Shown one piece after another: positions 58,473 through 64,000 of a stretch of DNA of 64,000 bases. A model generated the notes under the pieces. It was not told where the DNA came from. It saw only the letters and a program-made list of their open reading frames with translations, and searched no databases. The DNA comes from Tritrichomonas musculus (lineage: Eukaryota > Parabasalia > Tritrichomonadida > Tritrichomonadidae). The translations under genes and the position numbers were made by a program. The stretch spans positions 124,001 through 188,000 of the forward strand of contig JAPFFF010000035.1 of the NCBI GenBank assembly GCA_039105265.1. The letters run 5' to 3'. Within the stretch, counting starts at the first letter, position 1. Each line of letters opens with the position of its first letter.

Positions 58473-61400
58473 TTACACAAAAGTAAAAGCAGATATAATT
58501 GATTCAGCAGTTCCAATTTTTGGCTTAGATTCCCAAATCACGTCCTTCAACGTCTCTTTAATCTCTTCAGGGAAGAGTAAGTAGTCCCTCCACATTGACT
58601 GCCACAATTTGTCACCAATTTCCTTCTCAACGAGCAACTTTCTGATAACCTGACTCCAGATCTTCAACAATTTCAATTTTTCATTCTCGCCGGCCGCTTT
58701 CACCACTCGAATGAGTGCACTTTTTGCGTAATTTGAGAATCTATCGTTAGAGTAAACCAGAGTAATCAATTTCATCAAAAGGTCAATATTTTGATCGGTA
58801 AGGTCAATTTCATTTTTATTATTATTGCTATAATTAATTGCCATTGTTATCTTAAAGAACAAGTTTTCAATCACGCTTTCTTTTGGCTCACTTATTATAT
58901 CCACGAAGTCCAGCAAATCGTTCTTTAGGATGTCAGAATTAGATTCAGTTGAAAGGTCAATATTATTCACCATTTTTGTCTGCAAAAATGGCTGAATTTT
59001 GTCTGTTTTTATAATGAATATCTTGATGCCTTGCATTGCGATGTCGGATGCTGCTGTGTTTGCGAAATCGATCTTTAACGACTTTCCAGGCATGATTTCA
59101 TTCTGCTTTAAAGAGACAATGACATTGTAGTCACGGAGACAATTGTAATTGCGTTCATGGACTGTTATATGGGAAGGTCGATGATTTGAGCCTTGGCCGC
59201 TGAAAGAGAGGATGAAACCGACAATTGAATAAGACGAATCTTTCAAGACAATTGTCATTACTTTCGGATTGACTGACACATGGAAGAAGGCGACGCTATC
59301 GTTGTACAAAGTGTTGTAATCTTGGGTTGGGTCGGTTCCAATTATTTCTGAATTATCATGTGTTGCCAATTCGGTCAATGTGAAGAACGTTGGAGGTGCT
59401 TGGTACTCATCTAGAGTGACATTTTGTTCTGTCTCATTATCGGCAACGAGTGATAAAAGAGAACCTTTTGTTGAGATTCCAAATAAGTCGTTCGATGTCC
59501 TTATTAATGAATATAAATTCATCTTGATGTCGAAGATCATCAAAGAACTTTTGCCTTTCAAGCTATCAATCATTGATGCTTCGAGCCCATTGTCAGTGAA
59601 TTCAATAGAGAACAATGAATTCGAAACTGGATTGATAAAAAGCAGGAGCGAAGGAACATTCGGATATGTTGAATAAAAATAAATCTCACTCCGGATTCCT
59701 GACTCACTTCGTAATTGGTAAGTTGGATTAGGATCGTATTTAAAGACGTTTTCTAAAGAAGTATATTGAAGAGAAGTTCCTGGAGCTGCAATGAAGAACA
59801 AGTCCAACTCATCAGAATACGAGATGAAAATAGAAACATACCGCGATGGCAATGATGAAAAATGAATGAATCGAGATGAGCCACTTTCACTGGCATCTCT
59901 TTGGCCTAATACTTGAAGGGCTATTTGGCCGTTGTTCAATGCAAAAATACCAAAAGGAAGATCTTGATAAGTAGCGAAAACAGAAGATGTTATAAAATCA
60001 TTCGAGACTGTATAACATTCAATAGGATCAGCTTTATTCAATTCATATAATTGAACTGAAGAACGTGTGACAATTGCAACTTTGTTCATCATTGGCATTT
60101 CCGCTTGAATGATCAAGTTGTTTTCATTAAGATTCTTTGGTGAAATTGTCGCAATTTTAGTGAAGTTGTTCGCATTGACAACAACAACGGATTTCAAAGA
60201 CGTCAAAATTAGACAATCTTTGGTTGACTTAGCTTGCTTTACTGATAATAATTCTTCATTCAATTGAAGTGTTTGATGAATTTCATATGTTTCTTCATCG
60301 AATGAATAAAGTGTCTTTCCAATTGCTATGATGAAATGATTATTCGAATATGTCGATAAATTCAAAGGTACATATGAACATCTCTTCTTATAAAATTGCT
60401 GATTTCGTCCATTGTATTGGCCATTCACATTTTCAACATTGACAAAATCAGGCTTCTTTTCAGTGAAACAAATTCGTGGAGCAATTGTATTCAATTCATA
60501 ATTACGTCTGAGACATGATAAAAGTGGTTTCTTTAATCTAGAAACAACTGGTTTATTTAACAATGAATGATTTTTATCTTCTTCATTTTCATCTTTTTCA
60601 TTTTTTTCTTCTTTGATTTTTGATAAAGAAATCAATAAATCAATCAATTTAAATGAAGATGCATGAGCTTTTATATTTTCATTATTTTCATTCTCTTTTT
60701 CATCTTTTTCATTCGCTCTTTGTGTGTTACAAAAACAGCATTTGTTACTATTCTTACAAGCACAATTAAATCGAACCTTTTTAACATAAGAAACATGATG
60801 ATTTTTATGACATGTTGCTGCACATGCTGTGCAAATGTATGAATCAGGATTATCACAAGAAAGACAAACAAATGCATGATGTGGAAGGTTATTATTTTTA
60901 CCTTCACATTCGAAATATTGTCTCTCTTTCCAAATGTCAATGAAACCGCTGTTATTGTTCTCATTATCATCATTATTGTTCTCATCTTCAGTCCATTTCA
61001 AATTAGTAACATCAATTTGCTTTTCTTCTTTAGCTTTTGAGTGAAGATAAGAACGTGATAATGGATGAACAATTGCTTCAAGAAATGGAATCATTTCTTT
61101 AGTTATTTGAACATTGTTTTGACTTAAATTTGGCAGCATTGAAATGAATTCAATTGCTACTTTTTCTTCAATTTTGAAGTTCTTAAAAATAGTCATTGAC
61201 TTCTCAGTGTGATCAATTATATGTGAACAAATGTAACCAATTAAAAATGAACTGTCAGTTGGTATTAATTCTTTAGTTATTTTGTTCATACCAACTGATG
61301 AATTAGTTGCAAAGAAAAGATCTAAACTTTGGTGCAAATAAGTAAGACCTATTCTTTCAACTGCTTTTTCACAGCATGAATTTTGAAGCATGATAAGCAA

Positions 61401-63980
61401 TGACTCAACATCTCTACAAAGCAACAGATATTGATACAAAGGACGAATATAAATATCTTTAATATCAATCAATATATAAGACAAATAATAAGAACGATCA
61501 TAAGGAATAATGCATGTAGATAAAAACCAATAAATAGATCGATATTCTTCTTTCGTAGGTATTATCTCTTTGATCTTTGGAGAGACAAGTCCATGTGACC
61601 AAAGGTCACTATAATAATGAATCAGTTCTGGATGTTGTTGATCTTTTAGATAAAGAATGGTGTAATACAAAACAGTGTTTGTAAAGTTTAATGTGCTTTT
61701 TTCATCAAATTTGTTGACTTCGTTAAAGAATTCTTCTTCTTTTTGATAGACAGTAATGTTCTTGTCTTTCATAACACCGCAGAAGTAAAGATGGATGTCT
61801 TTCTCGGCAAAAAAGAAAGGCTCATTGAAAAGATAATAGTAGCACTTTTTCAAAATTTGAATCAAAATTTCGGTTTCTGGCGGTTTTTTGTTACGACATG
61901 CAAAAAGTTTGGCAGAGATTTCTACTGGGTCCTCTAAATCTTCTTCTGTTTCAAATAACGGTTGTTCGTCACTCAGAAATATTTTCAATAATAAGTGACA
62001 TGAACAGTCTTTGTTGTCAGTTAAAAGTGGCAGGCATTCTTTGCGCTTCAGAAGCTCTATGGCTGCCTTCTCGTCGTCAAAATAAGCACGTGTGACAAGG
62101 TTTTCAAGATCAGTTTGGCACTTGCCGATAACATAGCTGGCTAACTGGAAACCGTTTAAACATAATTTGTCACACAAATTCAATGGATCAGGATTGACGA
62201 GTCCGTTTGAGACCATCAAGGCGAAGTAGAGATCTCTTTTCTCGAATAAGTCCTTGGTTAGTTCGACCTTATTCGTGCCTTGGTTAAAAACAAGTAAATT
62301 GAGAGCATCGACGATAGAATCTTTTTGTGAAACTTCATTGAAAATGTTGTCGCTTGTTGTTTTTCGATCAACAGTTGTATTAAACGTTTTCTCGTAGAGA
62401 TAACGAAGGGCAATGAACAAAAGTGGATTCTTAACATTTTCAGTGTTGAAGTCTTCATTCATTTTTTCTATCGTCTCTATCGGCTTTTGCTTGCATGCAA
62501 CAAACGATATCAAAAGAAGGTATCGAAGAACATCGTTCAAATCGTGGCAATCAACGTTAAACTCGTCTATTTTGGAGAGAACAGACGATGGCGTTGAATA
62601 TGCAACAGATGGAAAAGTGGTTGGTATTTCACTATCAACTTTTTCTGAAGACACATTCAAAATTGAATCAATCCCTTCAAATTTTTCTTTCTTTGAAAAA
62701 GTGACGGCTACACGACAAATGCCAGCAAGGCCACTTAAATGATCACTAGTAACGGCAACAGACTTTAGCTCTGAAATGTGATGTGAAACAGATGAACACC
62801 AGAAGGAAAAAACGGTTGGAAAATCGTCTTCTCTCAATTTTTCAACCGAAAGGGATCCAAGGGCCTGAAGTCGCTCTGACAAGGTGAAAACGTTGCCTTT
62901 GTTTGTGATAATTTCAATAGGAGTGGGTTCCACTTTTTCAATAACATAATTGGTCACATTGAAAAGTGAATTCATTTGCGTTTTTATTATAGGATCAAAA
63001 TCAATGTCCTTTGAGAATTTAACAGCCATTAAAAAGTTCGGGGTGAAGTGGAAAACTTTATCTTTCTCATATAAAATTTTGGATTCGAAATCTGAATCTA
63101 ATAACATTAAAAATAGTAAGCTTGCATAGTCTGAATTGCAAAATTTGATTGAAAATGGAACCTTCTTGCTTTCTACATAGATAAGAGTTCCATAATATTT
63201 GGTTTGGTCGAGTTTTTCTGTAGATGTTTCGATGGCATTCACAATTTCTGAAAAAGCTGTACTTTTTGGAATAGGGCGCTTGATACGTATATTATTTAAA
63301 TCTTCAAAAATCGATCGAATTAAAATAAAGGTAAATGGCTCTCTCATAGTCGGCATTGAATTAATATCGCATATAAAATCATTTTGAAATTCAAAAATGT
63401 ATTTTGTGCGCTTTTTGAACTCTTCATATGAGTTCAGGCTTGGTTGTTGTAGCTGATAGCAATATATTAAAGAGATTAAAATTGAATAATGGATAATTGA
63501 ATTAAAGGATGGTAGTCTGAAATTATGAATTGTTTTAAACATGTTAAAAGATTCAATTATATCCTCTACTATACCGCAACATTGGATTGTTGGCACGATA
63601 GGAAAATCAATAATTTTAGATGGGACATCAATCTTTTCTTCTGAGATTCCTTCTACAATTTTTAGTAAATCTGGGATTTTCTTTTGCCTTGCTGCGCATA
63701 TTTGTTCAACTTGAGTAGAAATAAAAGAAATTTCGATAATTGATGGAAAGAAAAACGGCTCTATTTCGATTTTACTTTGCAAAGTAAATTTGCGAGTATA
63801 TGAAAGTAAAGATATCCAAGAATCAATTTGCTCATTTGTTAATTCTGATAAACAATAATTAAATGACGAAGTTAAATTCCAAAGATATTTTATATTATCA
63901 ATTGTTGGTTCAAGCGTGTTATTAAAAAGCTTGGTAAGAACGTCGTTTGCTATAAACTGGGGAGAAATTACAGATTCCAT
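58473..63980 (-). CDS. UBR-box E3 ligase-like protein (UBR4/Poe-like)
   Basis: 1835 residues with an ATG at 63978-63980. Residues 1-1000 are helical and without a named domain. A UBR-type zinc finger lies near 1018-1085: YFECEGKNNNLPHHAFVCLS, CDNPDSYICTACAATCHKNH, and NCACKNSNKCCFCNT. The Cys/His set matches the N-degron-binding UBR box, which recognises basic N-terminal residues. An acidic linker follows, then a beta-propeller-like region (FIIAIGKTLYSFDEETYEIH, LTSLKSVVVVNANNFTKIAT), as after the UBR box of UBR4. No RING, HECT or UBR4-type C-terminal ligase module is visible, and the length is about a third of animal UBR4. It may act as a substrate receptor. The gene is complete, its start only 20 bp from the window edge. 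Confidence 0.88.
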   Translation of the reverse strand: MESVISPQFIANDVLTKLFNNTLEPTIDNIKYLWNLTSSFNYCLSELTNEQIDSWISLLSYTRKFTLQSKIEIEPFFFPSIIEISFISTQVEQICAARQKKIPDLLKIVEGISEEKIDVPSKIIDFPIVPTIQCCGIVEDIIESFNMFKTIHNFRLPSFNSIIHYSILISLIYCYQLQQPSLNSYEEFKKRTKYIFEFQNDFICDINSMPTMREPFTFILIRSIFEDLNNIRIKRPIPKSTAFSEIVNAIETSTEKLDQTKYYGTLIYVESKKVPFSIKFCNSDYASLLFLMLLDSDFESKILYEKDKVFHFTPNFLMAVKFSKDIDFDPIIKTQMNSLFNVTNYVIEKVEPTPIEIITNKGNVFTLSERLQALGSLSVEKLREDDFPTVFSFWCSSVSHHISELKSVAVTSDHLSGLAGICRVAVTFSKKEKFEGIDSILNVSSEKVDSEIPTTFPSVAYSTPSSVLSKIDEFNVDCHDLNDVLRYLLLISFVACKQKPIETIEKMNEDFNTENVKNPLLFIALRYLYEKTFNTTVDRKTTSDNIFNEVSQKDSIVDALNLLVFNQGTNKVELTKDLFEKRDLYFALMVSNGLVNPDPLNLCDKLCLNGFQLASYVIGKCQTDLENLVTRAYFDDEKAAIELLKRKECLPLLTDNKDCSCHLLLKIFLSDEQPLFETEEDLEDPVEISAKLFACRNKKPPETEILIQILKKCYYYLFNEPFFFAEKDIHLYFCGVMKDKNITVYQKEEEFFNEVNKFDEKSTLNFTNTVLYYTILYLKDQQHPELIHYYSDLWSHGLVSPKIKEIIPTKEEYRSIYWFLSTCIIPYDRSYYLSYILIDIKDIYIRPLYQYLLLCRDVESLLIMLQNSCCEKAVERIGLTYLHQSLDLFFATNSSVGMNKITKELIPTDSSFLIGYICSHIIDHTEKSMTIFKNFKIEEKVAIEFISMLPNLSQNNVQITKEMIPFLEAIVHPLSRSYLHSKAKEEKQIDVTNLKWTEDENNNDDNENNNSGFIDIWKERQYFECEGKNNNLPHHAFVCLSCDNPDSYICTACAATCHKNHHVSYVKKVRFNCACKNSNKCCFCNTQRANEKDEKENENNENIKAHASSFKLIDLLISLSKIKEEKNEKDENEEDKNHSLLNKPVVSRLKKPLLSCLRRNYELNTIAPRICFTEKKPDFVNVENVNGQYNGRNQQFYKKRCSYVPLNLSTYSNNHFIIAIGKTLYSFDEETYEIHQTLQLNEELLSVKQAKSTKDCLILTSLKSVVVVNANNFTKIATISPKNLNENNLIIQAEMPMMNKVAIVTRSSVQLYELNKADPIECYTVSNDFITSSVFATYQDLPFGIFALNNGQIALQVLGQRDASESGSSRFIHFSSLPSRYVSIFISYSDELDLFFIAAPGTSLQYTSLENVFKYDPNPTYQLRSESGIRSEIYFYSTYPNVPSLLLFINPVSNSLFSIEFTDNGLEASMIDSLKGKSSLMIFDIKMNLYSLIRTSNDLFGISTKGSLLSLVADNETEQNVTLDEYQAPPTFFTLTELATHDNSEIIGTDPTQDYNTLYNDSVAFFHVSVNPKVMTIVLKDSSYSIVGFILSFSGQGSNHRPSHITVHERNYNCLRDYNVIVSLKQNEIMPGKSLKIDFANTAASDIAMQGIKIFIIKTDKIQPFLQTKMVNNIDLSTESNSDILKNDLLDFVDIISEPKESVIENLFFKITMAINYSNNNKNEIDLTDQNIDLLMKLITLVYSNDRFSNYAKSALIRVVKAAGENEKLKLLKIWSQVIRKLLVEKEIGDKLWQSMWRDYLLFPEEIKETLKDVIWESKPKIGTAESIISAFTFV

Positions 63981-64000
63981 TAAAATTTTGGCACTTTTAA

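Overview
The window looks like nuclear DNA of a trichomonad (Parabasalia), most likely Tritrichomonas. It is very AT-rich. Genes are single-exon and read with the standard code. The coding content is the typical trichomonad set of very large families: BspA-like leucine-rich repeat (LRR) proteins, ankyrin/DUF3447 proteins, TKL-type kinases joined to Sel1 repeats, BTB-like proteins, a caspase-like peptidase and a membrane-anchored polysaccharide lyase. No intron, operon or Shine-Dalgarno structure is visible. A shared TCATTTTTA-type element sits just upstream of four start codons, as expected of a parabasalid initiator.

Layout. 1-2.2 kb: a decayed Tc1/mariner-like element and a BspA fragment. 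3.0-5.4 kb: a VIT/vWA protein. 5.9-6.6 kb: a hAT-like non-autonomous element carrying about 95-bp repeats. 7-9.7 kb: decayed coding sequence and tRNA-Ile. 9.9-16.2 kb: a large type I surface protein and an intact BspA-like LRR protein. 16.2-17.8 kb: a kinase pseudogene scrambled by a micro-inversion, abutting tRNA-Gly. 18.4-19.9 kb: a five-TM membrane protein. 20.7-23.7 kb: an ankyrin plus BspA-LRR gene split by one in-frame stop. 23.9-28.2 kb: decayed RRM, BTB-like, HECT-like and ankyrin genes. 28.2-29.3 kb: a caspase-like gene. 29.9-30.4 kb: a MITE and tRNA-Leu. 31.0-32.5 kb: a BTB-like plus F5/8C protein. 32.9-36.7 kb: a small charged gene, Sel1, surface-protein and BspA remnants, and tRNA-Met. 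36.9-43.5 kb: a divergent HSP70 and a kinase with about 20 Sel1 repeats. 43.7-44.1 kb: a clean hAT-like MITE. 44.2-47.4 kb: remnants, a T54A21 tract, and a fold-back kinase/ankyrin chimera. 47.5-51.0 kb: heparinase II/III-like protein. 51.2-54.1 kb: a mosaic of fragments and repeats. 55.2-64.0 kb: a ZIP-like membrane protein, a Sel1 protein with a CaaX-like tail, and a UBR-box protein resembling UBR4.

The genes do not form a pathway. Surface proteins (the 1250-residue type I protein, the lyase, the five-TM protein) face the host or its mucus. The HSP70, UBR-box protein, caspase-like protein and HECT relic belong to protein quality control. The kinases and repeat proteins are expanding families. 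More than a dozen broken members show active birth and death of these families. I found no clear new multigene system. The most unusual signals are the rearranged pseudogenes, the one-stop fusion gene, the predicted active-site losses in the HSP70 and caspase-like proteins, and the MITEs.
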